Positions 47,074 to 58,593 of a stretch of 64,000 nt of DNA are shown here, in pieces. The stretch comes from Photobacterium alginatilyticum. GTDB lineage: Bacteria > Pseudomonadota > Gammaproteobacteria > Enterobacterales > Vibrionaceae. The position numbers and the translations under genes were made by a program. The notes beneath the pieces are model-generated. The model had not been told where the DNA came from. It saw only the letters and a list, made by a program, of their open reading frames with translations, and made no database searches. The first letter of the stretch is position 1. Each line of letters opens with the position of its first letter. The stretch is from the NCBI RefSeq assembly GCF_009910675.1, contig NZ_RSEJ01000018.1, positions 62,001 to 126,000 on the forward strand, written 5' to 3'.

Positions 47074-47709
47074 TCAGCTAGGCTTCGCCTCTAAATTATC
47101 AACAAGGTTTAGTTTGGAAATGATAAATGCACGGTTGCGGTGTGATTCGTCAGCCCCCCAACCTTTTGGGCAGTAGTTCCCCATCAGTTCTTCGTGTGAC
47201 GAAATACGCTCGATCACTGGCACAAGATTGTCGTCAAGTTCATTCAGATCCACGTAATACACCTCTCGGTCTGCCATTACCAGCGCTTCACCAATGCGAT
47301 CCAGCCAGAAACGCTGACCGTCCGGAGTTTGCTGCTCATCCGTGATCATGACGTTGTGTGATTGCAGCAGGAAATTGAACACTTCACGGGCAAAGCAGGA
47401 AAGTACGTGGCCATGAATACCGGCAATCTGACGCCAAACAATCAACTGGGTGCATTTCTTCAAAGAAAGGTAAGCGTTAAGCTCGTCGCGCACAATAGTT
47501 TTTACCTTGTACACTGTCTCGGCATGCTCTCCTGCACTCCAGATCAGGCAAATGGTCTGAACGACACCTTCTTTTTGCTTTGTCGCTTCGTTGGCTACTA
47601 CCTTATATCCCGCAGGCTTTACGAAATCTGGCAGCAGAAAATCCTTTGTCTTTGTTTCAAGGAAAGCAGTCGTTTCTTGTCTGTTAGATGACAGCGTGGT
47701 GAGTTTCAT
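47074..47709 (-). CDS. Protein of unknown function at the island's right end
   Basis: 211 residues, from ATG 47709. Mixed alpha/beta sequence with no membrane span; features include QTICLIWSAGEHAETVYK, a conserved-looking IHGHVLSCFAREVFNFLL with one His and one Cys, and GQRFWLDRIGEALV. No family recognised. It is the last intact gene before attR, where GMT islands carry cargo; it might be an effector or defence protein. Confidence 0.6.
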   Translation of the reverse strand: MKLTTLSSNRQETTAFLETKTKDFLLPDFVKPAGYKVVANEATKQKEGVVQTICLIWSAGEHAETVYKVKTIVRDELNAYLSLKKCTQLIVWRQIAGIHGHVLSCFAREVFNFLLQSHNVMITDEQQTPDGQRFWLDRIGEALVMADREVYYVDLNELDDNLVPVIERISSHEELMGNYCPKGWGADESHRNRAFIISKLNLVDNLEAKPS

Positions 47710-47842
47710 ATTAAAGCCTGTTTCATTAGTTGGAAATACGGTTTAGTGTAACTCTATGATTTCTTTATTGTGATATCATGTTGAACATCAGCCCCCGTTT
47801 TCTGTTGAACGCATTGCACCCTTTTATATATCACCCCTTGAG

Positions 47843-47956
47843 ATGACACGTCATGAACTCGGAGATTCAGCTAAAACACTTATCGAGTCCGGTATGACAA
47901 AAGAAAAGGCAGCAAAACAGCTTGGTATTGGGAAGCTACGTTGTATTGCAGATTGA
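47843..47956 (+). pseudogene. Truncated helix-turn-helix relic
   Basis: 37 codons from ATG 47843. IESGMTKEKAAKQLGIGK resembles the C-terminal helix-turn-helix of serine resolvases or invertases, then the frame ends. Probably the remnant of a recombinase gene near the island end. Confidence 0.35.
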
Positions 47957-48060
47957 AGGTTTGATTATGATTAATCAAACTTCATCAAACATTTATTCAA
48001 GGGCAAGCCTTACTATTCCGGAGGTACCACTCACTCACTCACTGTTTGATTATGTTTTAT

Positions 48061-48086
48061 GTGGTTACTTTTTCGATACGGGTAAC
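48061..48086. other. Right attachment junction (attR)
   Basis: Element sequence GGTTACTT (48063-48070) meets qmcA sequence TTTCGATACG at 48071. GTTAC-13 nt-GTAAC (48064-48086) forms an inverted repeat across the junction. Partner of attL at 641-670. Confidence 0.8.
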
Positions 48087-48575
48087 TTTTACACCCCATG
48101 GGTTAGTCGCCTGATCGACAATCGTCAGCAGCTGACTGTTGATCCTGTCACGCTGCGATAGCATTTCATCCAGCTCCATCGAGCCCAGAACAGTACGAAT
48201 GTTGGTAAGAGTGAGGTTTCGAATCGCATGCTCGAGATCATTAACCTCATAGGCTGCTTTTGCCGCATCAACAACCTGAACAAAACAGACTGCATCAATA
48301 GTGACGTTCGCATTATCACGCGAGATCACTTCCTGCGCAGGAATATCAAGAACCCTTTCCATCATGTTGATTCTATTGCCAACTTTATCAACAAAAGGAA
48401 CAATCAGATTTAGCCCCGGACGCAATGTTTTGGTATAACGACCAAAACGCTCAACAGTCCACTCATTCCCCTGTGCAACGGTCTTCACCCCGGAGGCAAT
48501 GAACACAATCACGACAATAATGAAAATCCCTACAGTAACTAACGTATCATATGGCATAGCCGGCATGTCTGGCAT
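48071..48575 (-). pseudogene. qmcA: qmcA 5' fragment (SPFH domain), split by the island
   Basis: Minus reading from 48575: a membrane anchor ([19 protein letters not shown]), then the SPFH core ([50 protein letters not shown]) up to GVKVTRIEK, where it enters the island and stops after three more codons. The frame continues in the fragment at 164-655. It may still make a truncated SPFH protein lacking the coiled coil, but it counts as disrupted. Confidence 0.92.
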
Positions 48576-48732
48576 GACTCACTCCTTTACAAACAATGTT
48601 CAGTTACTGGTAGGATATCTTAAGCCATTGATTGTTCATATAGATATTGATCAATCTTAATTTTCGATCAAACGAAAACATCCGCCAAAAGGCGGATGTT
48701 GATTATCGCGAAAGTTAGAAGATTGGTATGTT

Positions 48733-50376
48733 TTAGGTGCGGAACTGCCCCACCAGCTCTTCAAGTTGTGCACACTGGGTCGAGAGCATCTCAAAACCCT
48801 GCTCGGTCGTTCTGACCTTGCCAACCATGTTGTGACTCATTGAGGCAATCTCCTGCACATTACGGTTAATACTATCGCTGACTTGACTTTGCTGCGTAGC
48901 TGCCGCTGCTATCTGCAGGTTCATTTCATTAATCACGCTAATCGACTGGCTGATAGCATCAATAGAATCATTGGCAGTGTTGGCCTGCTGTACCGTATAG
49001 GTGCTGCTTTCACGACTCGATTCCATCGCCTGTACAGCCGCCCTTGCCCCTTGCTGAAGACGCTCAATCATCACCTGAATTTCGCCAGTACTGTCCTGGG
49101 TCTTACTGGCAAGCGTACGAACCTCATCAGCAACAACCGCGAAACCTCTGCCCTGCTCACCAGCACGTGCGGCCTCGATAGCGGCATTCAACGCTAGCAA
49201 GTTGGTCTGATCCGCAATGCCTCTAATAACGTCAAGAATAGAAGCGATATTACCCACATCACGCTCAAGATGGCTAATAACGACACTGGAAGATTCAATT
49301 TCTTCTGCCAGTTTGTGGATAGAGACAACGGTATCACTCAACATATCGCGTGCAGTCTGGGACTCGGTACTCGCACTCTGTGTCGCCTGAGCCGCTTCGT
49401 TGGCGTGCTCTGTTACCGTATCACTGGTTGCACTCATTTCATTAACCGCCGTTGCAGCCTGCGTACTCTCTTCCTGCTGGCGGGAGGCATTAGTCACTAC
49501 GCCTTGTGTTTCTTGCTGTATTCGGCCCGTTTCAGACTGTACCGCCTGCAAGGTCAGCGCAACTTCGATGATCATGATGTGGATTCTGGACACAAACTCA
49601 TTGAAGGAATTGGCCAGCATGCCAATTTCATCCTTGCTGTCTTCCTGAATACGTTGGGTCAAGTCACCATGACCTACCGCAATATCGTTCATCGCCAGCG
49701 ACAAACGCTTCAAAGGCAAACTGACCAAACGTGAGACCAGCCAGGCAATCAAAGCTGAGATAATTATGACAACCGTAATACCGGCTTCGATGATTAATGT
49801 GATAAGTTCCGACTTGGCAACAAGCTGCTGCTTTAAATCCAGCTGTGCCAATTGGATTTCATCTCGAATCGCAAGCAATGAGGTACGCAGTGTATTGAAG
49901 TCACTTTCAATTTGTACCCGATTTTCCTGGTAATACATACCAGCCAGATCAGGCTGCTCTACCATGGTTTGATAATACTGTAACCACTTGGCATAACTCG
50001 TATTGAGTGTTTGTAACGTCTGTTTGCTTTCTGCGCCAAGAAAGCCGTTATCAATCAGCGTTTGTGGGGATTGAAAGCGCAACAATGCCTTCGCACTATT
50101 ATCGTTAAACTCCTCGGTATGATATTGCAACTGCGCCAGATCGCGCTGCGACAAAATCACCCCTTGGCCAGCAGTTATCACCTGATAGATATCACGATAG
50201 CCATCCTCTAGCTGCTCAAGCACTGGCTGCATTTCATCTGTTAGAATTTTACTCGCGTCAGCCTGATCCTTTAGGACAAGTACAATTGTCGCAAACAGAC
50301 CACTGAACAAAGTAACGACAAGCATTATCGGAGTAATGAATTTCCAACGAAAAGAGAGATTTCTGAACCACAACAT
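48733..50376 (-). CDS. Methyl-accepting chemotaxis protein
   Basis: 547 residues. First span near 14-35, a periplasmic helical sensor (about 36-188), second span near 190-215, a HAMP domain ([21 protein letters not shown]) and the cytoplasmic signalling hairpin with the tip [27 protein letters not shown] precedes ATG 50376. The sensor has no recognisable ligand motif; a four-helix-bundle type is likely. It feeds CheA/CheW. Divergent from a PAS-type chemoreceptor, with the 476-bp gap between them free of genes. Confidence 0.92.
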   Translation of the reverse strand: MLWFRNLSFRWKFITPIMLVVTLFSGLFATIVLVLKDQADASKILTDEMQPVLEQLEDGYRDIYQVITAGQGVILSQRDLAQLQYHTEEFNDNSAKALLRFQSPQTLIDNGFLGAESKQTLQTLNTSYAKWLQYYQTMVEQPDLAGMYYQENRVQIESDFNTLRTSLLAIRDEIQLAQLDLKQQLVAKSELITLIIEAGITVVIIISALIAWLVSRLVSLPLKRLSLAMNDIAVGHGDLTQRIQEDSKDEIGMLANSFNEFVSRIHIMIIEVALTLQAVQSETGRIQQETQGVVTNASRQQEESTQAATAVNEMSATSDTVTEHANEAAQATQSASTESQTARDMLSDTVVSIHKLAEEIESSSVVISHLERDVGNIASILDVIRGIADQTNLLALNAAIEAARAGEQGRGFAVVADEVRTLASKTQDSTGEIQVMIERLQQGARAAVQAMESSRESSTYTVQQANTANDSIDAISQSISVINEMNLQIAAAATQQSQVSDSINRNVQEIASMSHNMVGKVRTTEQGFEMLSTQCAQLEELVGQFRT

Positions 50377-50852
50377 TGTTATTCCTGACTTGATCTAAGC
50401 TGTTGAGATATAGGGTAACCATACCGATTATGGGTATATGCCACTACTTATTGATATGCAAAACTATGTGCATATTTATAAAATAGGACACACTCCACTT
50501 CTTTTACTCAGGCAATAAAGATTTGGGCAAAAATCGACTCAATCACACAAAGGGGGTCAATAAAGACATAAAACAGTGAAATACAGATAACTCTCGTAAC
50601 TCAAGCCAATAAGCATGCAAAAAAGCAATATTTTGCTTCTCTCGCCAGCAACCAAGCGCACAACATGCACATAACTCAACAGGTACATAGTCATAAAATT
50701 GGCAAATAAACGGTCAAAAACACGACATAATCAGTCTTAGGTAGCAAAACTCTATTAATATATTGATACGTCCTATCATATTATGTTTTCATTAGCCTGA
50801 TTTATAACAAGGTACCTCTAAATAAGTACCGTACATTTCAGGTTTATTTACA
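50377..50852. other. Divergent intergenic region of two chemoreceptors
   Basis: 476 bp, no ORF seen. Should contain both promoters. Confidence 0.5.
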
Positions 50853-52418
50853 ATGTCAGCTCGCAACATCTTTTCAAATCCAAGCGAAATAACATTTCCG
50901 GAAGGTGAACAACTCGTCTCGACGACCAACCTCAAAGGTGTGATCACCTACTGCAACCCATCTTTCTGCCGAGTAGCCGGCTATAGCGAACAAGAGCTCA
51001 TCGGCCAAAACCACAATATTATTCGCCACCCGGATATGCCTAAGGCCGCTTTTGCCGATTTATGGTCGTGCCTGCGGGATGGCAAGGCCTGGCGCGGTAT
51101 TGTCAAAAACCAGGCGAAAAGTGGCAACTTTTACTGGGTAGATGCCTATGTCACACCAATTTATGAGAACGGCCAGGTAACGGGCTATCAATCAGTGCGC
51201 GTTAAACCTAAATCTCAATGGGTGAAGGTTGCTACCGAAGCCTATAAACAACTATTGAAAGCAGAACAGCGTGGACGAAAAGCCGCCTTTTCACTTCCTG
51301 ATTCGTTTAAGTACTGTGCGCTGGCTGCATCATGTGTCTTGCCCGCTACCGCCAACCTGTTCAATGACGGTATCAGCGTGCAAAATGCCCTGATGTTCAC
51401 ACCATTGGCTGTTATCGGTTTATTATTCCGTCAGGAAATCTTTGACACCCCGATACGCCTAAAAGAACTGCAGCAGCGATACGACAGCATCAGCCGACTC
51501 ATTTTCTCTGGCAGTGATAAGTTCTCGGTTGCCGACTACCGTATAAAAATGGCCTCTGCACGAATTCGTACTGTACTGGGAAGAATGACGGATTCCGCCG
51601 CTCCGCTACATGATCTTGCTGATCAACTCAGCGAGTCGGCCAGCCGGGTGAACCAGGCAATCTCTACCCAGAACACCAATATTCACCGTGTTGCCAACGC
51701 AATGAATGACATTGCAGACTCCGCACGTTCGGTTGCATCTCATGCCAGTGACAGCAACACCCTTTTGGATGAGACGCGCATTCACTGCGATCAAACCCGT
51801 GAACAGCTTGATTCGACCCAAAGCAGCCTGCAGACGTTATCAGCCCAGGCTGAACAGGCAACGGCCGCAACCCACCAGCTCGGCAGCGAAGCCAATAAGG
51901 TCAGTACTGTTATGTCAGAAATCAGCGGTATTGCCGATCAAACCAACCTGCTTGCGCTTAACGCCGCCATCGAGGCCGCTCGTGCCGGTGAACATGGCCG
52001 TGGTTTTGCGGTAGTTGCTGACGAGGTACGTGCTCTGTCATCCCGAACACAAACGGCTACCGAGCAAATCCAGAACAGCATCGAGCAGATGATGGCAACC
52101 ATCAATGACTGGCAAACGGTGATCGAAAACAATCGGGACAAAACCAACGAATGTGTCGATATCGCCGCCAAAGGCGCCCAATGTCTTGAGCAGGTCGAAC
52201 AGAATATGCAGGCAATCAACCAACTGATTGGTCAGGTTTCCTCATCAGCTTCGGAGCAAGAGCAGTTGTCAGAGCAAACTAGCCAGCATATTCATGTGAT
52301 CGCCGATGCTTCACAGCAAAACCTTGATGAAGTCGAACAGGTAGAGCAAGGCAGCGCGACCCTGAAGAACAAGGTCAATGACTTCCACCTTCTGGCAGCA
52401 CGCTTCGAGGAAAAATAA
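50853..52418 (+). CDS. PAS-domain methyl-accepting chemotaxis protein (Aer-like)
   Basis: 521 residues. N-terminal PAS domain (about 20-125) with [20 protein letters not shown], the FAD-binding pattern of Aer redox receptors. A membrane segment follows (about 150-190, [16 protein letters not shown] and [14 protein letters not shown]), then a signalling hairpin with [23 protein letters not shown]. There is no periplasmic domain, as in Aer. It probably senses energy or oxygen state. A strong hairpin follows. Confidence 0.9.
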   Translation: MSARNIFSNPSEITFPEGEQLVSTTNLKGVITYCNPSFCRVAGYSEQELIGQNHNIIRHPDMPKAAFADLWSCLRDGKAWRGIVKNQAKSGNFYWVDAYVTPIYENGQVTGYQSVRVKPKSQWVKVATEAYKQLLKAEQRGRKAAFSLPDSFKYCALAASCVLPATANLFNDGISVQNALMFTPLAVIGLLFRQEIFDTPIRLKELQQRYDSISRLIFSGSDKFSVADYRIKMASARIRTVLGRMTDSAAPLHDLADQLSESASRVNQAISTQNTNIHRVANAMNDIADSARSVASHASDSNTLLDETRIHCDQTREQLDSTQSSLQTLSAQAEQATAATHQLGSEANKVSTVMSEISGIADQTNLLALNAAIEAARAGEHGRGFAVVADEVRALSSRTQTATEQIQNSIEQMMATINDWQTVIENNRDKTNECVDIAAKGAQCLEQVEQNMQAINQLIGQVSSSASEQEQLSEQTSQHIHVIADASQQNLDEVEQVEQGSATLKNKVNDFHLLAARFEEK

Positions 52419-52426
52419 CTGCGACG

Positions 52427-52460
52427 GCTGCCTTAACACAGTTTAATGCGTTAAGGCAGC
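52427..52460 (+). terminator. Terminator after the Aer-like gene
   Basis: GCTGCCTTAAC, a 12-nt loop, GTTAAGGCAGC: perfect 11-bp stem, followed by a short T run (TTTT near 52466). Confidence 0.75.
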
Positions 52461-52582
52461 AACACTTTTCAGCTTCCTACGATCCCCACCGATTATTTTG
52501 CGTTTTTACCTGCCTTAGGTACTGTCCAGCGCCCAGGTACGTTATTATCACCCTTCATTTGTGCTAAGAGTTCTCTTTACCT

Positions 52583-54508
52583 ATGTACCAGCAAACACTG
52601 AAAAACTACTTTGGCTTTGATCACCTTCGTCCGGGACAGGAAGAGGTCATCACGCAGATCTTAAGCGGCGAGTCGGCCTGTGCGATATTCCCGACAGGTT
52701 CCGGAAAGTCATTGTGTTATCAGTTGCCTGCTGTCCAATTGCCACACCTGACATTGGTTATTTCGCCTCTGCTGGCGCTGATGAAAGATCAGCTCGACTT
52801 CCTGCATAGCAAAAACATTCCAGCCGCTTCAATCGATTCGAGCCAAAGCTGGGACGAGAGCCAGCAGGTTATGCAAGGGGTAAGAAACGGAGAAATAAAG
52901 GTTCTGATGATCTCAGTCGAGAGGCTAAACAACGAACGTTTCCGTCATTTCATCTCACAGGTACCTATCTCACTGCTGGTTGTCGATGAGGCCCACTGTA
53001 TTTCGGAATGGGGGCATAACTTCCGCCCGGACTACCTCAAGCTGCCCACTCATCGCCAGTGGCTGAATATTCCTCAGGTGTTGTTGCTGACAGCAACTGC
53101 GACCCCGGCAGTTATTGAAGATATGAGCCAGAAATTTGCTATCGACAGGCAAAATGTCGTGGTCACCGGTTTCTATCGCCACAACCTCGACCTGACCATC
53201 ACCCCGACAGAAGAAGAAAACAAACAGCAGGCACTGTTAAGCCAGCTGGAACAACAAGCCGGCCAGCCAACAATTGTCTATGTCACTTTACAAAAAACGG
53301 CTGAGCAATTAGCTAGCTGGCTAAATCAACAAGGGTACCAGGCTCAAGCCTACCATGCAGGCATGGACTCGGAACAACGGCAGCGGATCCAGCACGCCTT
53401 TATGGCTGGACAACATAGCTGCATCATTGCCACCATCGCCTTTGGAATGGGCATCGATAAAGCCGATATCCGCCAGGTTATTCACTATGATTTACCCAAA
53501 TCGATTGAGAACTACAGTCAGGAAATAGGCCGAGCCGGACGCGACGGGCTCTCTTCAAACTGTACCCTGCTAGCTAACAAGTCGGGACTGAACGTCCTTG
53601 AAAACTTTGTCTATGGCGATACGCCCGATCAGGCCGCGATAGAAACGGTACTCAGCCAGATACAGGCAAGTCCCGGCCAATGGGAAGTGATGTTAACGCG
53701 GCTATCAAAAGACAGTAACATTCGCCTGCTTCCGCTAAAAACCCTGCTGGTGTATCTGGAAATGCACCAGATCATTGAGCCCCAGTATACGTACTTTGCC
53801 GACTACCGCTTCAAGATGGTTAAAGATCAGCAATTTATTATTGACCAATTTCAGGGCGAACGTCGTGAGTTCGTCAGCCATATTTTTGCCTGTTCACCCA
53901 AAGCCCGCACCTGGCACACCGTTGATTTTGATGCTCTATGGCAAAGCAGCCAAACTGAACGCAAACGTGTGGTAGCAGCTATCGATTATTTCAGTGAAAA
54001 AGGCTGGATCGAGCTTGAAAGCAAGCAAATGACAGATGTCTATCGCGTCAAAAATCCTCACTTCGACATCCGGGAGCAAGCAGCGAGTCTCTACGAGCTT
54101 TTCCGGAAAAAAGAGGACAGCGAGATCGAGCGTATTACGCGCATGTTAGGCTTCTTTGAAAGCGACCAGTGCCTGAGCTCTACCCTTGCTGGCTATTTTG
54201 CCGATAACAATGCTCCGCAACAATGCGGACATTGCTCGGTATGCCGCGGACATGTAGCCAGCCTACCGGGAACCGTTGAATTATCAGATATTTCTGAGAA
54301 CGCATTAAAAGCATGGTGTGATCCCTTTATATCGGCGTGCGCTTCACAACCGTCATCTGCTGCCGTCACCCGCTTCTTGTGCGGAATGACATCACCACTG
54401 AATACTAAAATAAAAGCCCGCCAGATGAGTGGATTCGCCAAACTGGAAGCCTATCCCTTCCGGCAAACTCAGGCATTGATTGCTGGCGTCTACCCTCATT
54501 TAGCGTAA
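52583..54508 (+). CDS. RecQ-family DNA helicase
   Basis: 641 residues. GFDHLRPGQEEVI (motif 0), FPTGSGKSLCYQLPA (I), VVDEAHCISEWGHNFRPDY (II), TATATPAV (III), IAFGMGIDKADIR (V) and QEIGRAGRDG (VI) are all present. A zinc-binding region follows with CGHCSVC near 548; the C-terminus lacks a clear HRDC domain. It is longer and more diverged than the usual RecQ (about 610), so it is likely a second RecQ-type paralogue rather than the housekeeping enzyme. Not coupled to its neighbours. Confidence 0.88.
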   Translation: MYQQTLKNYFGFDHLRPGQEEVITQILSGESACAIFPTGSGKSLCYQLPAVQLPHLTLVISPLLALMKDQLDFLHSKNIPAASIDSSQSWDESQQVMQGVRNGEIKVLMISVERLNNERFRHFISQVPISLLVVDEAHCISEWGHNFRPDYLKLPTHRQWLNIPQVLLLTATATPAVIEDMSQKFAIDRQNVVVTGFYRHNLDLTITPTEEENKQQALLSQLEQQAGQPTIVYVTLQKTAEQLASWLNQQGYQAQAYHAGMDSEQRQRIQHAFMAGQHSCIIATIAFGMGIDKADIRQVIHYDLPKSIENYSQEIGRAGRDGLSSNCTLLANKSGLNVLENFVYGDTPDQAAIETVLSQIQASPGQWEVMLTRLSKDSNIRLLPLKTLLVYLEMHQIIEPQYTYFADYRFKMVKDQQFIIDQFQGERREFVSHIFACSPKARTWHTVDFDALWQSSQTERKRVVAAIDYFSEKGWIELESKQMTDVYRVKNPHFDIREQAASLYELFRKKEDSEIERITRMLGFFESDQCLSSTLAGYFADNNAPQQCGHCSVCRGHVASLPGTVELSDISENALKAWCDPFISACASQPSSAAVTRFLCGMTSPLNTKIKARQMSGFAKLEAYPFRQTQALIAGVYPHLA

Positions 54509-54530
54509 GTTTGCCACTGAGAATCACTTG

Positions 54531-54554
54531 TTGCCAAGCCAGCAGGCTTGGCAA
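54531..54554 (+). terminator. Hairpin after the RecQ-like gene
   Basis: TTGCCAAGCC-AGCA-GGCTTGGCAA, a perfect 10-bp stem 22 bp after the stop. No T run, so rather a transcript end or barrier. Confidence 0.6.
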
Positions 54555-54587
54555 CAGAACAAAGAACCTTAACTTAACCGCTCAGAA

Positions 54588-54603
54588 TGTTCGTTATCGA
54601 ACA
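54588..54603 (+). promoter_or_regulatory. GlpR-operator-like palindrome
   Basis: TGTTCG-TTAT-CGAACA, matching the E. coli GlpR consensus (ATGTTCGATAACGAACAT) at both half-sites. It sits 370 bp upstream of glpF. A weaker site, ATGCTCGAATGAACGAT, lies near 54802. Confidence 0.6.
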
Positions 54604-54970
54604 AAGACCAACATTACACTTCAACTCCTCTTCCCTGAACCTTGTCAAAAAAGTAAATGTACTGTTAATTAAGATACCCTCTTCAGCTAATATCTACTGC
54701 TCTCATAACATAACTCCCTATATTAGCTCCTTTGCCAATAGCCGTCCCATGGCGACTTTGTAAACAGGAGTGTTGCTTTTTCCTTCGCAATCATTACACA
54801 AATGCTCGAATGAACGATCCGGCTCACACTAATAACTCGAAAACGAAAATTTTAATGTTTGTTTGTGTACATTCAGTCGAGTTCTGACTTATATTCCGTT
54901 ACACAGATGTTAAGCGGAAACATCTGGACAACAAACAAGGACGAATATACGTCAATGAAGAGGAACTCTT

Positions 54971-55834
54971 ATGAGTAATCAAGATAGAAAAACACTTGCC
55001 GGAGAATGCATCGCGGAATTTATTGGTACAGGTTTACTGATATTTTTCGGGGTTGGATGTGTCGCCGCTCTGGTATTGGCAGGCGCCAATTTTGGACAAT
55101 GGGAAATTAGCATTACTTGGGGCCTGGGTGTCACCATCGCTATCTATTGTACCGCAGGCGTATCTGGTGCACACATTAACCCGGCAGTAACCATTGCGCT
55201 GGCTTTATTCCACGGCTTTGACAAACGAAAAGTGGGACCTTACATTGCGGCTCAGCTACTTGGCGCATTTAGTTCAGCGGCATTAGTATACTTCCTGTAT
55301 AGCAACCTGTTTACTGAATACGAAGCGACAAACCAAATTATTCGGGGCACAGAAGCCAGCCTGGCAACGGCAGGTATCTTCTCGACCTACCCACACTCTG
55401 CTTTGTCATTCGGTGGTGCCTTCGCTGTTGAAGTTGTAATCACAGCAGTACTCATGTTTGCCATTTTGGGTATTACTGACGATAAAAACGGTGCGCCTCG
55501 CGGTGCCATGGGGCCTCTTCTCATCGGTGTGCTAATTGCTGTTATCGGTGGCTCGCTTGGCCCGCTAACCGGATTTGCCATGAACCCGGCCCGTGACTTC
55601 GGACCTAAGTTCTTTGCTTTTCTTGCTGGCTGGGGTGACGTCGCCCTGACTGGTGGTAAAGACATCCCTTACTTCATTGTACCTATCTTCGCCCCAATTA
55701 TCGGCGCGTCATTCGGTGCCTGGCTATACCCGAAGGCCATCGCTCTTTACCTGCCGGAAGCAGGCAATAGCGAAGCAGAACAAGCTCAAACCAACGCTGA
55801 CATCAATACTGCAGAAATTGCTGACAAAGCCTAA
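54971..55834 (+). CDS. glpF: Glycerol facilitator (aquaglyceroporin)
   Basis: 287 residues with six spans. The two NPA boxes that line the pore are present: [14 protein letters not shown] near 68-80 and [15 protein letters not shown] near 205, and the second is followed by the Arg of NPAR that sets selectivity. Aquaporin family; GlpF is supported by glpK directly downstream (20 bp). AAGAGGAACT precedes ATG. Glycerol uptake at the inner membrane. The C-terminal tail is longer than in E. coli and acidic ([15 protein letters not shown]). Confidence 0.93.
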   Translation: MSNQDRKTLAGECIAEFIGTGLLIFFGVGCVAALVLAGANFGQWEISITWGLGVTIAIYCTAGVSGAHINPAVTIALALFHGFDKRKVGPYIAAQLLGAFSSAALVYFLYSNLFTEYEATNQIIRGTEASLATAGIFSTYPHSALSFGGAFAVEVVITAVLMFAILGITDDKNGAPRGAMGPLLIGVLIAVIGGSLGPLTGFAMNPARDFGPKFFAFLAGWGDVALTGGKDIPYFIVPIFAPIIGASFGAWLYPKAIALYLPEAGNSEAEQAQTNADINTAEIADKA

Positions 55835-55854
55835 TCATAGACAAGGAGAACACT

Positions 55855-57360
55855 ATGACTACCGAGAAAAAATACATCGTAGCGCTTGATCAGGGAACAA
55901 CAAGCTCACGTGCCGTCATCCTTGACCATGATGCCAATGTTGTCAGCTCTGCACAGCGAGAATTCACCCAGATTTATCCGACAGCCGGATGGGTTGAACA
56001 TGATCCGCTCGAAATTTATGCCACGCAAAGCTCTACACTTGTTGAAGCGTTGGCCAAAGCCGAGATCAGAACAGATGAAGTGGCGGCAATCGGTATCACC
56101 AACCAACGTGAAACGACGATTGTTTGGGATAAGACAACCGGAAAGCCTGTCTACAACGCCATCGTATGGCAATGTCGTCGTACCGCTGAAATCTGCGAAG
56201 AGCTTAAATCTCGGGGCCTTGAAGACTACATCAAGGAAAATACCGGACTTGTGCTAGACCCCTACTTTTCCGGCACCAAGGTGAAATGGATCCTGGATAA
56301 TGTAGAAGGTGCAAGAGAAAAAGCCGAGGCTGGTGAGCTCCTGTTCGGTACAGTAGACACCTGGCTGACCTGGAAGATGACTCAGGGCAAGGTACACGTT
56401 ACCGACTATACCAATGCCTCTCGTACCATGCTGTTCAACATCAACACCCTGGAATGGGACGAGAAGCTACTGTCAGAATTTGATATTCCGCTAAGCATGA
56501 TGCCGTCAGTGAAGAAGTCATCGGAAGTATACGGCATGGCTAACCTTGGTGGTAAAGGCGGAACCCGTATTCCAATCGCAGGCATTGCAGGCGATCAGCA
56601 GGCTGCTCTGTTTGGACAAATGTGTGTTCACTCAGGCGAAGCCAAAAATACCTATGGTACAGGTTGCTTCTTGCTGATGAATACCGGCGATTCGAAAGTC
56701 AGCTCGGCCAATGGACTACTGACAACACTGGCTTGTGGTCCGGAAGGTGATGTCAGCTACGCACTGGAAGGCGCAGTATTTATGGCAGGTGCTTCTATTC
56801 AGTGGCTACGTGACGAACTAAAACTGATCACCGATGCCAGCGATACGGAATATTTTGCCGAAAAAGTCGCAACGTCAAACGGTGCCTATGTCGTGCCGGC
56901 CTTTACTGGCCTTGGTGCACCATACTGGGATGCCTATGCACGCGGAACCATTGTTGGCCTGACCCGAGGCGTGAATGCCAACCACATTATCCGCGCCACG
57001 TTGGAAAGTATCGCCTATCAGGCCCGTGATGTACTTGACGCGATGCAGGCAGATTCAGGTATTCGCCTCGACAGCCTGAAAGTTGATGGCGGCGCTGTTG
57101 CCAATAACTTCCTGATGCAATTCCAGGCTGACTTGCTCGATACCAATGTCCACCGCCCGGTCGTCACCGAGGTCACGGCACTTGGTGCCGCCTATCTTGC
57201 CGGACTTGCTGTTGGGTTCTGGGACAACTTAGACGAGCTGAAAGAAAAAGCGCAGCTAGATCGTCTCTTCATCCCTGATGGTGATCAGGAGAAACGAGAA
57301 CGCCGATACACCGGCTGGAAACGTGCCGTTGCCAGTTCAAGAGGCTGGATCGAACACTAA
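55855..57360 (+). CDS. glpK: Glycerol kinase
   Basis: 501 residues, the usual size. [12 protein letters not shown] (phosphate 1), [20 protein letters not shown], and GLGAPYWD are diagnostic for FGGY-family glycerol kinase. AAGGAG precedes ATG; 20 bp after glpF, so one operon. Produces glycerol 3-phosphate from glycerol and ATP. A terminator follows. Confidence 0.96.
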   Translation: MTTEKKYIVALDQGTTSSRAVILDHDANVVSSAQREFTQIYPTAGWVEHDPLEIYATQSSTLVEALAKAEIRTDEVAAIGITNQRETTIVWDKTTGKPVYNAIVWQCRRTAEICEELKSRGLEDYIKENTGLVLDPYFSGTKVKWILDNVEGAREKAEAGELLFGTVDTWLTWKMTQGKVHVTDYTNASRTMLFNINTLEWDEKLLSEFDIPLSMMPSVKKSSEVYGMANLGGKGGTRIPIAGIAGDQQAALFGQMCVHSGEAKNTYGTGCFLLMNTGDSKVSSANGLLTTLACGPEGDVSYALEGAVFMAGASIQWLRDELKLITDASDTEYFAEKVATSNGAYVVPAFTGLGAPYWDAYARGTIVGLTRGVNANHIIRATLESIAYQARDVLDAMQADSGIRLDSLKVDGGAVANNFLMQFQADLLDTNVHRPVVTEVTALGAAYLAGLAVGFWDNLDELKEKAQLDRLFIPDGDQEKRERRYTGWKRAVASSRGWIEH

Positions 57361-57378
57361 TCCCCCAATTTTACTATT

Positions 57379-57410
57379 AAGCCCGTCACCTACCAGGTGA
57401 TGGGCTTTTT
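57379..57410 (+). terminator. Terminator after glpK
   Basis: AAGCCCGTCACCT, short loop, AGGTGATGGGCTT and a T run: 13-bp stem with one G-T-type mismatch. Confidence 0.9.
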
Positions 57411-57459
57411 CACTTACTACCTATTGCTCATTTGAAGCAAGCATGAAAAGGAACGCTAT

Positions 57460-57807
57460 ATGAACAAGAGAAGAAAAATCGCCGAAACTGTCGCCAAAAC
57501 AATCCTATGCTGTAGCATCTTAATTTCTTGCTTCTACTCTTCCCACCCGGCCATCGTGATGCTCAGCTCGTTCATCGCCCTAACAAGCTTATTGTCCCTA
57601 AAGTTCATCACAAGTTACCGGCGACATGATCTCACCATGTTAAAGATTGCCGAATCAACCGAGCGGTCATTCCTTATTCAGGTAAAGAAACGGGTTAAAA
57701 ATGGCACACCATTCAATGACGAACTGATGAATCTCTGTGATACCGCCACCAGCGAAGCAGAAGCCAAGTTTAAGATGATTCATGGTTTTAACAGGACGAT
57801 TCAGTAA
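57460..57807 (+). CDS. Small membrane protein, unknown
   Basis: 115 residues, AAGGAAC before ATG. Two hydrophobic spans near 13-50 (ILCCSILISCFYS and AIVMLSSFIALTSLLSL), then a soluble helical C-terminus. No family recognised. It lies after the glpK terminator, so it has its own promoter. Confidence 0.65.
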   Translation: MNKRRKIAETVAKTILCCSILISCFYSSHPAIVMLSSFIALTSLLSLKFITSYRRHDLTMLKIAESTERSFLIQVKKRVKNGTPFNDELMNLCDTATSEAEAKFKMIHGFNRTIQ

Positions 57808-57930
57808 CCAGCCTGTATGCTGCAAAACACTGGCAATACGACAAACATACTTTTCAGCATTATTAAATAGCGATCTTGGTCACGAAGTTTTAAAATAGCC
57901 TCATAAATCCATGGGAATAAAGAGAAAGTC

Positions 57931-58230
57931 ATGTCCAACGAAGATCTAGAATACCAAGCTTGTGAAGCATGTGGCGTATCAGCAGAAATGGGCTTTATCA
58001 TCAAAGAAGGTGACGATGTCGCTGAAGTCCGCGTTTATGCCAATGGTAAAGACGCACTGGAAGCTGAGCTAAACAACTACCTTGCTCTGGCAAAAGAAGT
58101 TAATGCCAACTTCAAGCATGAAGTAACACAGCTTTCTGAAGACAGTCAGGAGCTTGTAGCCCGAATCCAGTTTGAATGCAGTGCTGAGAAGCTGATTTTT
58201 GAACTAAAAAGTCGCTCACTCGCTAAGTAG
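57931..58230 (+). CDS. YfcZ/YiiS-family protein (DUF406)
   Basis: 99 residues. The Cys pair YQACEACGVSAEMGF, then KEGDDVAEVRVY and a helical stretch ending FELKSRSLAK match the YfcZ/YiiS family of small conserved proteins in Enterobacterales and Vibrionaceae. Function unknown. Followed by a strong terminator. Confidence 0.82.
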   Translation: MSNEDLEYQACEACGVSAEMGFIIKEGDDVAEVRVYANGKDALEAELNNYLALAKEVNANFKHEVTQLSEDSQELVARIQFECSAEKLIFELKSRSLAK

Positions 58231-58312
58231 AGAGTAATGGTAATCCATGGATAGGCAGGAGCATACTTGTCTAAGCTAATGTAATTTCCATACAAAACTC
58301 TAAATTTTATAC

Positions 58313-58345
58313 AAAAGCCAATTCCCATGCGGAATTGGCTTTTTT
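58313..58345 (+). terminator. Terminator after the YfcZ/YiiS-family gene
   Basis: AAAAGCCAATTCC-5 nt-GGAATTGGCTTTTTT. Confidence 0.92.
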
Positions 58346-58593
58346 ATTGTCGAAAGAGTCTAAATTTACAGCTGACCGACTGATTTTCTGACAATTACGA
58401 ATGATTAACCGACTAACTGGTCTGATATGCAAAGTTATACTTTTGTCAGTAGTATAAAACTATGCGCACATGGATGCTTTAGGCGCATTTAGTACTGGCA
58501 AAACAGCTCATTTTGTATGAAAATGACAGCATATTATGAATCAAATGGCACATATCTTTGTTCTCAATGATATGAAAGAAAAGGAATAGTCCG

